A stretch of DNA of 31,762 bases from CAWCLK01 sp963796225 (GTDB taxonomy: Bacteria > Actinomycetota > Nitriliruptoria > Nitriliruptorales > Nitriliruptoraceae), in the NCBI GenBank assembly GCA_963796225.1, contig CAWCLK010000060.1, forward strand, positions 1 through 31,762. The letters run 5' to 3'. Below the pieces are notes generated by a model. The model did no database searches and was not told where the DNA came from. It saw nothing but the letters and a program-made list of their open reading frames with translations. A program made the position numbers and the translations under genes. Numbering within the stretch: position 1 is the stretch's first letter; each line of letters opens with the position of its first letter. Of this stretch, positions 22,229 to 30,930 are shown piece after piece.

Positions 22229-24709
22229 ATGCGCGGCGACCTGCCGTCGGTCACCGTCGTGATCGTCAACCACAACGGGCGCGAGTTCCTCGCCCCGTGC
22301 GTGCAGTCCGTCCTCGACCAGGACTACCCGTCCGAGCTCGTCGAGACGATCGTCATCGACAACGCCTCCGAGGACGGGTCGGTGGAGATGCTGCGCGAGC
22401 AGTTCCCGACCGTCCAGGTGATCGTCAACGAGCGCAACGACGGCTTCGCCCCGGTGGTCAACCAGGGGGCCCGCGCGGGCAGTGGCACCTACCTCGCCCT
22501 GCTCAACAACGACGCCGTCGCGGCGCGGGACTGGCTGCGCGAGCTGATCCTGCCCATGGTCAACGACGACCGAATCCGCGTCACCGGTGGGCTGGTGCTC
22601 GACCACACGGGCACGCAGGTCGACTTCGCCGGCGGCGACCTGTCCTTCTACGGGCACGGCTTCGCGCGCCACCGCGAGGACCCACCCCCGCCGGACCTCA
22701 AGCGCGAACCGTCGATCTTCGTCACCGGCGCCTCGCTCGGGACCCACCGCAAGTGGTTCCTCCGCGTCGGCGGGTTCGACGAGGACTACTTCGCCTTCTT
22801 CGAGGACGTCGACCTCGGCTGGCGCACCTGGGTGCTGGGCTACGAGTGCTGGTTCATCCCCGAGTCGGTCGTCTACCACCGCCACCACGGGACCATCGAC
22901 CGATTCGGCAAGCCGCGCGAGCGCTACCTGCTCGAACGCAACGCGTTGGCCACGATCTTCAAGAACTACGGCGACGAGACGCTGGCCCGCACACTGCCCG
23001 CGTCGACGATCCTCGCGATGCTGCGGGGGTTCAACGACGAGGACTCCGAGATCGGCGACTACCGGATCGACCGGGACTCGGCCGGGCAGGACGCCCCCAC
23101 CCCGAAGATCTCGTCGATGACCGGCGCCCACCTGGCCGCCGTGCGCGACTTCGGGCTGATGCTCGAGAAGCTGCGGCACAAGCGCGCGTTCATCCAGGAG
23201 AACCGCATCCGCGACGACCGCGAGGTCATGCGGCTGTTCCGTCGCCCGATCGCCCCGAACGTGCCCGACCCGGTGTTCACCTCGGTGTTCCTGCAGGTCA
23301 TCGACACCTTCAACATGGCGTGGCACGCGACCTCACGCCAGCGCGTGCTGATCCTGACCGCCGACACCCTCGGCGAGAAGATGGCCGGGCCGGCCATCCG
23401 CGTGTGGGAGATGGCCCGCACCCTGTCGCGCGAGCACGAGGTCGTGCTCGCCTCCATGCGCAAGCCGGAGATCCGCTCCAGCCAGTTCCGCGTCGAGCAC
23501 ATCACCGCCGGCAACGCCAAGGGACTGGTCGACTGGGCCGAGGTCATCGTGACCCAGGGCTTCACGATGTACCACTTCCCCGAGGTGGCGAAGTCCAACG
23601 CCGCCGTGGTGGTCGACATCTACGACCCGTTCCACATCGAGGCGCTGGTCATGCGGCGGGACATGCCGCCGAACGAACGCTGGCAGACGATGCACTCGGA
23701 CGCCGAGATCGTCAACGCCCAGCTCGAACGGGGCGACCTGCTGCTGTGCGCGTCCGAGAAGCAGCGCGACTTCTGGCTGGGCCAGATCGCCTCGCTCAAG
23801 CGCATCAACCCGGCCACCTACGACGAGGACCCCGACCTGCGCCGCCTGCTCGCGGTCGCACCGTTCGGGCTCCCGCAGGACCCGCCCGTGCAGACCCGCC
23901 ACGCGATCCGCGGGGCGATCGACGGCATCGACGAGGACGACATCGTCCTGCTGTGGGGCGGTGGGATCTACAACTGGTTCGACCCGGCGACCCTCATCCG
24001 GGGGTTGAAGCAGGCCGTCGAGGACGAGCCCCGCCTGAAGCTGTTCTTCCTCGGCACGGCCCACCCGAACCCGGACGTGCCCGAGATGGCGCGGGCCGGC
24101 GAGGCCTACCGGGTCGCCGAGGAGCTCGGCCTGCTGAACACGCACGTGTTCTTCAACCACGGGTGGGTCGACTACGCCGACCGGGCCAACTACCTGCTCG
24201 ACGCCGACATCGGCGTGTCCACGCACTTCCTGCACCTCGAGACCGAGCTCAGCTTCCGGACCCGCATCCTCGACTACCTCTGGACCGGCCTGCCGATCCT
24301 CGCCACCGAGGGCGACTCGCTCTCGCGCCTGGTCACCCAGCACGGGTTGGGCGAGGTCGTGAAGGCCGAGGACCCCGACTCGGTGGCGACGGCGCTGCTG
24401 CGGCTGGCCGACGAGTCGGTGCGCAAGCAGGCCCGCGAGAACGTCCAGGCGCTCGCCCCGACCATGACCTGGGACCGGGCGCTCGGACCACTGTTGGACT
24501 TCTGCCGCTTCCCGCGTCGCGCGCCCGACCTGGTCACCAGCGGGTCCACCACGTACGTGCGCCGCGAGAAGAGCCGGATCACCACCCGCCGGGCGAGCCA
24601 TCTGGCCCAGCGCTTCGTCGAGGTGGCCCAGGACAAGGGCATGCGCAATGCCGTGCGGGCGGGGATGAACTCCGTACGGGTCCGGCTGGCAGCTCGCCGA
24701 GCCGGTTGA
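22229..24709 (+). CDS. Bifunctional glycosyltransferase, GT2 plus GT4-like domains
   Basis: An 826-residue cytoplasmic protein. Residues 1-300 are a GT2 (rhamnosyltransferase-like) domain: VVIVNHNGREFL, VIDNASEDGS (42-51), the DxD-type LLNNDAVAARDWL (91-103), VTGASLGTHRKWFLRVGGF and FEDVDLGWRTW (191-201). A helical linker (300-368) leads to a GT-B domain (370-770): RVLILTADTLGEKMAGPAIR (372-391), VDIYDPFHIEAL, LLLCASEKQRDFWLG, LWGGGIYNWFDPATLI, LFFLGTAHPNPDVPEM and ILDYLWTGLPILATEGDSLS. The tail is basic. The ATG at 22229 follows a GGGGGA ribosome site. Two transferase domains in one chain suggest addition of alternating sugars to the exported polymer. It heads the operon with the CWB2-FN3 gene 13 bases downstream. 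Confidence 0.88.
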   Translation: MRGDLPSVTVVIVNHNGREFLAPCVQSVLDQDYPSELVETIVIDNASEDGSVEMLREQFPTVQVIVNERNDGFAPVVNQGARAGSGTYLALLNNDAVAARDWLRELILPMVNDDRIRVTGGLVLDHTGTQVDFAGGDLSFYGHGFARHREDPPPPDLKREPSIFVTGASLGTHRKWFLRVGGFDEDYFAFFEDVDLGWRTWVLGYECWFIPESVVYHRHHGTIDRFGKPRERYLLERNALATIFKNYGDETLARTLPASTILAMLRGFNDEDSEIGDYRIDRDSAGQDAPTPKISSMTGAHLAAVRDFGLMLEKLRHKRAFIQENRIRDDREVMRLFRRPIAPNVPDPVFTSVFLQVIDTFNMAWHATSRQRVLILTADTLGEKMAGPAIRVWEMARTLSREHEVVLASMRKPEIRSSQFRVEHITAGNAKGLVDWAEVIVTQGFTMYHFPEVAKSNAAVVVDIYDPFHIEALVMRRDMPPNERWQTMHSDAEIVNAQLERGDLLLCASEKQRDFWLGQIASLKRINPATYDEDPDLRRLLAVAPFGLPQDPPVQTRHAIRGAIDGIDEDDIVLLWGGGIYNWFDPATLIRGLKQAVEDEPRLKLFFLGTAHPNPDVPEMARAGEAYRVAEELGLLNTHVFFNHGWVDYADRANYLLDADIGVSTHFLHLETELSFRTRILDYLWTGLPILATEGDSLSRLVTQHGLGEVVKAEDPDSVATALLRLADESVRKQARENVQALAPTMTWDRALGPLLDFCRFPRRAPDLVTSGSTTYVRREKSRITTRRASHLAQRFVEVAQDKGMRNAVRAGMNSVRVRLAARRAG

Positions 24710-24722
24710 CGAGGGGTGTCGG

Positions 24723-26455
24723 ATGATGCGTGACGGACGTCGCCGAGGGCGGTCCTGGCCGGCGGTGGCACTGGTGGCCGGCCTGCTGGCCGTGCCGACC
24801 ACGGCCAGCGCGGCACTGCCGTACGAGGACGCGTTGCGCATCGACGCCAGCTCCCCCGGGCGGCGGCCATCGCTGTCAGCCACGAGCTGTACGGGGCCGG
24901 TCAGGCCGGTGCCGTCGTGCTCGCCCGCCAGGACACCTTCCCCGACGCCCTGGGGGCCTCGGCGCTGACCACGGAGGTCGACGGTCCGCTCCTGCTCACG
25001 CCGCCCACCCGGCTGGCGTCCGACACACGGGCCGAGATCGACCGGGTGCTCGCCGACGGCGGGACCGTGTACCTGCTCGGCGGCACCGTGGCGCTGGCGC
25101 CGGCCGTGGAACAGGCCCTGGACGACCTCGGGTACCGCACCCCGCGGTTCGCGGGCCGTGACCGCGTCGAGACGGCCGCGCTGATCGCGCGTTTCGTCGG
25201 CCCGGGGCCGCGCGACACCGCCCTGCTCGTCCGCGCGTCCGGCACCCCCGACCTCGAGCAGGGCTGGGTGGACTCGGTCTCCTGCGGGGGGTACGCCGCG
25301 AACACGGCCACGCCGGTGCTGCTCACCCAGACCGGCTCCTCGTCCGTCGCCACCGAGACCCGTCGCACGCTGGACCGCCTCGGCATCCGTCGCGTCCACG
25401 TCTGTGGCGGACCGCTCGCCGTCCCCGACGCGCAGCTGTCGGAGCTGCGTCGCGCGGGCTTCGCCGTGGAACGCCACGCCGGCGAGGACCGCGCCGCCAC
25501 GGCGGTCGCCGTGGCCACCGAGCTGTGGGGCGCGACGACGCGCGACGGCCGTGACGTCCTGCTCGTCCCCGGCTACGGCCGCCGCTTCGGGTTCGGGCTG
25601 GTCGCCGCGCCGCTGTCCGCGGCGATGGACGCCCCGATCCTGCTGGTCGACCGCGACACGCCGACCTCCTGCAGCGACGACCGCGGCGGCGCCACCCTGT
25701 GCTACCTGCGGACCGGGGACCGCGCCGCCACGTCCGTGGTCGCCGTCGGAGGCACCGGGTTCGTGTCGGACGACGTGCTCGTCGCCGCCGCCCGCGCGGC
25801 CGACCTGACGCGCGACACCACGCCACCCGCGGTCCCGACCGGCCTCACCGTCACCGACCCCCCGGAGGATGCCGGACGGGTGCTCGAGGTCGACTGGGAC
25901 CCGGTCGGTGAACCCGGCGTCACGTACACGCTGTACATCCGGCTGGCCGACGACACGACCCTGGCCCGCAGCAACAGCGTCGCGCTCACGACCACGACCA
26001 CCGAGTACGTCGTCCGCGGCCTGCAGGCCGGGGCGGAGTACGACCTGGCCGTGGACGCCCGCGACGAGGCCGGCAACCGCTCGAAGCTGTCGGCCGTGGT
26101 CGCCGGCGTCCCGACCGACGAGGTCCCGGCCAGCCCGGGTGAGCAGGGGCCGACACTCGAGACGGTCGCGGACGGCATCGCCGTGTCCTGGGTCGCGGCC
26201 CCCGAGGCGGACGTCGTCGCCTACGACGTCCAGCGCCTCGACGCGTCGCCTGCCCTGCTCGAGGGCACCGACTGCGACCCGGACAACGACTTCAACCCGG
26301 CAGACTGGACCGACGTGGACCGGGTCGCCGCGACCTCCCTGGTCGACGCGGACGTCGCGTCCGGCACGTCGTACTGCTACCGGTACCGCCCCGTGGACAG
26401 CACGGACAACACCCCGGACTGGTCGCGGGCCAACGGCCCGCAGGAGGCCCCATGA
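24723..26455 (+). CDS. Secreted CWB2 (three repeats) and fibronectin-III protein (one frameshift)
   Basis: The restored protein has about 577 residues. A basic N-terminus and signal peptide (PAVALVAGLLAVPTTASAA, ending near 32) are followed by three CWB2 repeats (about 37-142, 143-250, 251-362), with VLARQDTFPDALGASAL, RFAGRDRVETAALIA, RHAGEDRAATAVAVA and repeated GG turn motifs. Two fibronectin type III-like domains follow (about 365-460, starting DTTPPAVPTGLTVTD, and 465-577). There is no membrane anchor at the C-terminus. One base is missing near 24851-24866: the first frame is sound up to RIDASSPG, and the second resumes at AAAIAVSHELYGAG. The ATG at 24723 (or 24726) has GAGGGG upstream. 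The stop overlaps the wzm start as ATGA, so this wall protein is translation-coupled to the polymer exporter. Confidence 0.85.
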
Positions 26456-27405
26456 GCGAGGCGACGTCCAGCGCCTCCGGCGGCGCCCGCCGGGACGGAC
26501 TCACGTCCCGCCCGGTGCGTGCCCTGCGGGACAAGCTCGTGGACCTGTGGCGGGCCCGCGAGCTGCTGCGCCAGTTCGTCTCCAAGGAGCTGAAGGTCCG
26601 CTACAAGAACTCCGCGCTGGGGTTCCTGTGGTCCCTGCTGACACCGGTGCTGATGACGGTCGTGTTCACCGTGATCTTCTCCACCGTGATCCGGATCGAC
26701 GTGGGCGGCCCCTTCGCGGCGTTCTTCCTCGCCGGCTTCCTCGTCTGGCAGTTCTTCCAGAACTCCGTGCAGGGGTCGATCTCGGCGGTCGTGGGCAACG
26801 GGCCGCTGATCAAGAAGGTCTACTTCCCGCGCGAGATCCTCCCGCTGTCGATCGTGCTCAGCCAGCTCGTCCACCTGCTGCTGGCGTTCCTGGCCGTCAG
26901 CCCCTACCTGATCTGGGCCCGGGGCTGGGGGATCCTGCTGCACCTGCCGGCGCTGCTGTTCGGCATGGTCATGATCGCCATCTTCACCAGCGGCGTGTCG
27001 ATGTTCCTCGCGGGCGCGAACGTGCCGTTCCGCGACCTGCAGGAGCTCATCGTCGTGATCATGATGGTGTGGTTCTACGCCACGCCGATCATCTACCCGT
27101 TCGCGCTGGTTGCCGGCATCGACTCGATCGTGGGACGGGTCGCCGCGATCGTGCTGTCGTACAACCCGATGACCTGGTTCGTGCGGCTGTTCCGCGAGTC
27201 CCTCTACGGTGCGGTGGTCAGCAACCCGGCGTTCGACCCGAACTGCACCCCGGCGTCGGCGTGCCCCGCCCCGCTGCTCTCCAGCGGCCCCGGCTGGCCC
27301 TCGCTCGAGCTGCTGGCCGGCACCGCGGTCGTCGCCCTGGTCACCTTCGTCATCGGCTACCTGTTGTTCCACCGGTTCGCGCTCAACTTCGCGAAGGAGA
27401 TCTGA
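26452..27405 (+). CDS. wzm: ABC-2 type polysaccharide export permease (Wzm/TagG)
   Basis: The membrane subunit of an exporter for lipid-linked polysaccharide or teichoic acid. It has 317 residues. An amphipathic N-terminal stretch (LVDLWRARELLRQFVSKELK) is followed by KVRYKNSALGFLWSLLTPVL (48-67), the hallmark opening of Wzm/TagG permeases. About six helices follow, with FFLAGFLVWQFFQNSV, IKKVYFPREILPLSIVLSQL, DLQELIVVIMMVWFYATPII and a conserved YNPMTWFVRLFRESLYG. A small Cys-containing loop (NCTPASACPAP) before the last helix is unusual. It starts as ATGA overlapping the CWB2-FN3 gene and is followed by wzt after three bases. Confidence 0.93.
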   Translation: MSEATSSASGGARRDGLTSRPVRALRDKLVDLWRARELLRQFVSKELKVRYKNSALGFLWSLLTPVLMTVVFTVIFSTVIRIDVGGPFAAFFLAGFLVWQFFQNSVQGSISAVVGNGPLIKKVYFPREILPLSIVLSQLVHLLLAFLAVSPYLIWARGWGILLHLPALLFGMVMIAIFTSGVSMFLAGANVPFRDLQELIVVIMMVWFYATPIIYPFALVAGIDSIVGRVAAIVLSYNPMTWFVRLFRESLYGAVVSNPAFDPNCTPASACPAPLLSSGPGWPSLELLAGTAVVALVTFVIGYLLFHRFALNFAKEI

Positions 27406-27408
27406 CCG

Positions 27409-28737
27409 GTGGTCCTCGATTCCCTCCGCGACCTCATCCGGTACGACGACGCCGCCCCGGCGATCGTCGTGTCCCAGCTGACCGAGACGTTCCGGCTCTA
27501 CCACGAGCGGCCCATGGGCCTCAAGGAACGGCTCTACCGCTTCCGCAAGCCCGAGTACGAGGACTTCGAGGCCCTGTCGTCGGTCAGCTTCCAGATCGAG
27601 CGGGGCGAGACCGTCGGCATCATCGGCCACAACGGGTCGGGCAAGTCCACGCTGCTGAAGGTGCTGGCCCGGATCCTGCCGCCGGACGACGGCCTGGTCG
27701 AGATCAACGGTCGGGTCGCGTCGCTGCTCGAGCTCGGCGCCGGCATGCACGGCGACCTGTCGGGGCGCGAGAACATCTACCTCAACGGCGCCATCCTCGG
27801 CCTGACCCGCAGCGAGATCGACGAACGCTTCGACTCCATCGTCGACTTCGCCGGCGTGCGGCCGTTCCTCGACACGGCGGTGCGCAACTACAGCTCCGGC
27901 ATGTACGTGCGGCTGGGCTTCGCCATCGCCATCAACGTCGACCCTGACATCCTGCTGGTGGACGAGGTGCTCTCGGTCGGCGACTCGCAGTTCCAGGCGA
28001 AGTCGCTCGAACGGATGCAGAACTTCAAGGACCGCGGCAAGACGATCGTCATCGTGTCCCACGACCTCGGTGCCGTGGAGGAGCTGTGCGAACGCACGAT
28101 CGTGCTGCACCGTGGCGAGGTGGTCTTCGACGGCCCGGCCGGCGAGGGCGTCGCGCAGTACGCGCAGCTGATGGGGACCGCCCGGGTCGGTGACGACCGT
28201 GCCGACGACGGCACCTACGGCACCGGGAAGATCCGCATCGACGACGTGCTGCTGCTCGACATGCACGGGACCCAGGTCGGGACCGTGCCCCCGTCGACCC
28301 AGCTGCGCCTGCGCATCCGCATCTCGGCCCGCGAGGACGTCGCCGCGTGCTCGGTCGGCGCCGTCGTGCGCGGCAGCCAGGGCGACCTGTACGAGGTCCA
28401 CACCACCTGGCAGGGCCTCGGCGTCGGGCCGCTGGCCGCCGGCCAGACCGCCGTGGTCGACGTCCGCTTCACCGCCCACGTGCTGGCCGGGCGGTACTGG
28501 ATCACCCCGCTGGTCACCGATCCCGCCGTCCGCGAACAGCACGCCATCCTCCCCGACGAGCTCGAGATCGAGGTCACGCCCGCCCCGGGCGGCATCGGGC
28601 TGGTCGACATGGTCGCGTCCACCTCGGTGACCGAGGGCCCGGCCCTCACCCTCGGCGGTGCCGAGACCACGGGCCCCATTCCGGTGTTCCGTCCCGACGA
28701 GGACGACGAGGGACCCGCCCGCGCCACCGGCTCGTGA
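27409..28737 (+). CDS. wzt: Polysaccharide export ATP-binding protein with C-terminal cargo domain (Wzt)
   Basis: The ATPase partner of Wzm, 442 residues. The nucleotide-binding domain has Walker A GHNGSGKST (73-81), the signature YSSGM (161-165), Walker B ILLVDE (181-186) and the switch His in VSHD (216-219). LLELGAGMHGDLSGRENIYL (107-126) is typical of Wzt/TagH. Residues from about 275 to 420 form a beta-rich Wzt_C-type domain (PF14524: IRIDDVLLLDMHG, GRYWITPLVTDP), which in known systems recognises the modified non-reducing end of the polymer. Presence of this domain suggests export of a finished, capped glycan. The start is a GTG at 27409. The stop overlaps the next start as GTGA. Confidence 0.93.
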   Translation: MVLDSLRDLIRYDDAAPAIVVSQLTETFRLYHERPMGLKERLYRFRKPEYEDFEALSSVSFQIERGETVGIIGHNGSGKSTLLKVLARILPPDDGLVEINGRVASLLELGAGMHGDLSGRENIYLNGAILGLTRSEIDERFDSIVDFAGVRPFLDTAVRNYSSGMYVRLGFAIAINVDPDILLVDEVLSVGDSQFQAKSLERMQNFKDRGKTIVIVSHDLGAVEELCERTIVLHRGEVVFDGPAGEGVAQYAQLMGTARVGDDRADDGTYGTGKIRIDDVLLLDMHGTQVGTVPPSTQLRLRIRISAREDVAACSVGAVVRGSQGDLYEVHTTWQGLGVGPLAAGQTAVVDVRFTAHVLAGRYWITPLVTDPAVREQHAILPDELEIEVTPAPGGIGLVDMVASTSVTEGPALTLGGAETTGPIPVFRPDEDDEGPARATGS

Positions 28738-29849
28738 CCTCCGCTGCCCCGGGCCGGGCACGCGTGGCCGCGGTCGTCGTGAACTGGAACAGCGCCGACG
28801 ACCTCCCGACCTGCGTCGCGGCCCTGCGCGCCCAGACCCACCCGCTGGTCGAGGTCGTGGTCGTCGACAACGCGTCGGTCGACAACTCGCGCGCCGTGCT
28901 GGACACCCTGGCCGGGGTGGACCACCCGGTGCGGGTCCGCGAGCTGGCCAACGCCACCAACCGCGGCTTCGCCGGCGGTGCCAACGACGGGATCGCGGCG
29001 CTGGGCCCGGACGTCGACGCCGTGCTCGTCTGCAACCCCGACGTCGTGCCGGAGCCGGACTACCTGGCGCACGCGGTCGCGGCGCTGCTGGCCGACGACC
29101 GGCGCGGTGCCGTGCAGGGCCGCCTGCACCGCACCGTCACCTCGCCGGACGGCGAACCCGTCATCGACACCACCGGGCACGTCGCGTTCACCACCCGGCT
29201 GTTCCGCAACCGGGGCGAGGGCGAGGTCGACCGCGGGCAGTGGGACACGCCGGGCGAGGTCTTCGGGGTGTCGGGCGCGCTCGCGCTGTACCGGCGCGCG
29301 ATGCTCGACGACCTGCGACTGCAGGTCCGCGACCGCGACGGCCACCTGCGCCACGAGGTCTTCGACGAGGACCTGTTCGCCTTCTGGGAGGACGTGGACC
29401 TCGACTGGCGCGCCGCGATGCGCGGGTGGGTCACCTGGTACGAACCGACGGCCGTCGCACGCCACGAGCGGGGCGGGGCGGGGCCGCGACGCACCGCCCG
29501 CGTCGAGCAGCTCAACTGGCAGAACCGGCTGCTCACGCTCGTCAAGGACGACACGTGGCCCGCGATCCTCCGGGCGCTGCCGGGCCTGCTGGCCACCACC
29601 GCGCTCAAGACCGGCGAGCTCGTCCTGACCGTGCCGAGCGCCTTCGCGGCGGCCCTGGGGGAGTGGCGCCTGGTCGGGACCATGCTGCGCAAGCGGCGCC
29701 AGGTCCACGGCGGTGCCACCGTGCCCTCGGCCGCCGTCGTCGAGCGCTGGTTCACCCGCTTCGACTACGCCGGGTGGGTCCGGACGTGGTGGCGGCGCGT
29801 CCGGGGGGTCCCCGTCGGGCACGAACCACTGCCGGAGAACCGGCGATGA
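28734..29849 (+). CDS. GT2 glycosyltransferase, rhamnosyltransferase-like
   Basis: A 371-residue GT-A enzyme: VAAVVVNWNSADDLPTCVAA (11-30), VVVVDNASVDNSRAVL (41-56), NRGFAGGANDGI (76-87), the DxD-type VCNPDVVPEPDYL (99-111), an acceptor region FGVSGALALYRRAMLDDLRL, and FAFWEDVDLDWRAAMRGW. The tail has a hydrophobic patch. It resembles the WbbL/RfbF-type group that transfers rhamnose or similar deoxyhexoses. The GTG start overlaps the wzt stop as GTGA, so it is certainly in the export operon. It probably acts on the same polymer. Confidence 0.87.
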   Translation: MTSAAPGRARVAAVVVNWNSADDLPTCVAALRAQTHPLVEVVVVDNASVDNSRAVLDTLAGVDHPVRVRELANATNRGFAGGANDGIAALGPDVDAVLVCNPDVVPEPDYLAHAVAALLADDRRGAVQGRLHRTVTSPDGEPVIDTTGHVAFTTRLFRNRGEGEVDRGQWDTPGEVFGVSGALALYRRAMLDDLRLQVRDRDGHLRHEVFDEDLFAFWEDVDLDWRAAMRGWVTWYEPTAVARHERGGAGPRRTARVEQLNWQNRLLTLVKDDTWPAILRALPGLLATTALKTGELVLTVPSAFAAALGEWRLVGTMLRKRRQVHGGATVPSAAVVERWFTRFDYAGWVRTWWRRVRGVPVGHEPLPENRR

Positions 29850-30136
29850 GTCGCGTCGCCCACCACCTCGTGCCCCGCGCCGACTGGGAGGCCGCCGACG
29901 CCGACGCGCCGTGGACGCCACCGTCACTGGCCGACGAGGGATTCGTCCACCTGAGCTTCCCGGACCAGGTCGACGGCACCGTGGCCCGGCACTTCCCGCC
30001 CGACGCCGACCTCGTCGTGCTGACCGTCGACCTCGACCGGCTGTCCTGCGACGTGCGGGTCGAGGGTGGGTTCCCCCACGCGTACGGGGCGCTGGACCGC
30101 GACGCGATCCTCGCCGTCGCCTCCTACCGCCGCTGA
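29846..30136 (+). CDS. DUF952 family protein
   Basis: A 96-residue soluble protein with the DUF952 (PF06108) pattern: VAHHLVPRADWEAA near the start, PPSLADEGFVHLSFPDQV in the middle and GGFPHAYGALDRDAILAV near the end. Conserved His residues lie in HHL, FVHLS and FPHAYG. The biochemical role of the family is not established. The ATG overlaps the stop of the glycosyltransferase gene (ATGA), so it is translated with the export operon. That may be incidental, because DUF952 genes occur in many contexts. It ends 13 bases before the convergent Tam-like gene. Confidence 0.85.
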   Translation: MSRVAHHLVPRADWEAADADAPWTPPSLADEGFVHLSFPDQVDGTVARHFPPDADLVVLTVDLDRLSCDVRVEGGFPHAYGALDRDAILAVASYRR

Positions 30137-30149
30137 GCGACGGTCCGAT

Positions 30150-30923
30150 TCAGCGCCGCCGAGCGACGACGAAGAGGCGCTGGAAGGGGAACAGGGTCAC
30201 GCCGGCGTCGTCTGCCGGGTAGGCCGCGCGCAGCCGTTCGGCGACCTGTCCGAGGAACTCCTCGCGCTCGCCGTCGCCGAGCTCGGCGAGCAGCGGCCGC
30301 AGCAGCGAGCCCTTGACCCACTCGAGGACGGGGTCCTCGCCGGTCAGGGTCTGCCAGTAGGTGGTGTGCCACACGTCGAGGTGGTCCACCAGCGGTCGGA
30401 GCAGGCGGTGGTAGCGGTGCGGGGGCAGCACCGGGTGGTCGAGCAGGTGTGGCCGCAGGCGCGCGGCCCACGGGCCCTCGTCCACGACGTCGGCCACCGT
30501 GGTGTGCGACGGCTGGTCGAAGTTGTCCGGCACCTGGAACGCCAGCGCCCCGCCGGGCGTGAGCTGGCCCATCCAGCGCTGCAGGACCCGCGGGTGGTCG
30601 TCCACCCAGTGCAGCGCCGCGTTGCTGAAGACCACGTCCACGCGGTGCGCGGCCGTCCACGTCGCGAGGTCCCCCGGCATCCACGAGACCCGGCGGTCCG
30701 GGTCGCGGCCGACCGCGTCCTCGAGCATGGCCTCGTCGTGGTCGATACCGGCGACCTCGGCGCCGGGCCAGCGTTCGGCCAGCAGCAGCGTCAGGTTGCC
30801 CGGCCCGCACCCGAGGTCGACGACGCGCTCGGGTGACTCGACGGGCACGCGCGCGAGCAGGTCGAGCCCCGGCCGCAGCCGCAGGTCGCCGTAGGCCAGG
30901 TACTGGCCGGGGTCCCAGACCAC
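30150..30923 (-). CDS. tam: Trans-aconitate 2-methyltransferase-like SAM methyltransferase
   Basis: A 257-residue class I methyltransferase. WDPGQYLAYGDLRLRPGLDL (3-22) is the characteristic Tam opening. The SAM-binding motif VVDLGCGPGNLTLLLAERWP is at 34-53, the acidic ribose-binding residue follows in AGIDHDEAMLEDA, and VFSNAALHWVDDHPRVL and GGALAFQVPDNFDQPSH are also typical of Tam. Tam methylates trans-aconitate, an inhibitor of aconitase. The start GTG at 30923 lies seven bases after the stop of the DUF3105 gene, with only a weak ribosome site. It is convergent with the DUF952 gene. A role in polymer methylation is possible, but nothing in the sequence supports it. Confidence 0.82.
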   Translation of the reverse strand: MVWDPGQYLAYGDLRLRPGLDLLARVPVESPERVVDLGCGPGNLTLLLAERWPGAEVAGIDHDEAMLEDAVGRDPDRRVSWMPGDLATWTAAHRVDVVFSNAALHWVDDHPRVLQRWMGQLTPGGALAFQVPDNFDQPSHTTVADVVDEGPWAARLRPHLLDHPVLPPHRYHRLLRPLVDHLDVWHTTYWQTLTGEDPVLEWVKGSLLRPLLAELGDGEREEFLGQVAERLRAAYPADDAGVTLFPFQRLFVVARRR

Positions 30924-30930
30924 GGGGCGG

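Noticed and set aside
21163..24726. An 1187-codon plus-strand open frame
   Set aside because: It runs antisense to the GtrB-like gene and out of frame through the GT2-GT4 gene. The long opening is typical of GC-rich DNA and the translation has no domain.
30131..30155. Inverted repeat CGCTGA...TCAGCG between the DUF952 and Tam-like genes as terminator
   Set aside because: Only six pairs with a 13-base loop. It arises because both convergent genes end in CGC TGA, so it is probably coincidental.
30150..30923. Tam-like methyltransferase as the polymer-capping methylase for Wzt
   Set aside because: Its motifs fit trans-aconitate methyltransferase, it lies on the opposite strand and is grouped with a DUF3105 gene, so no sequence evidence links it to the glycan.
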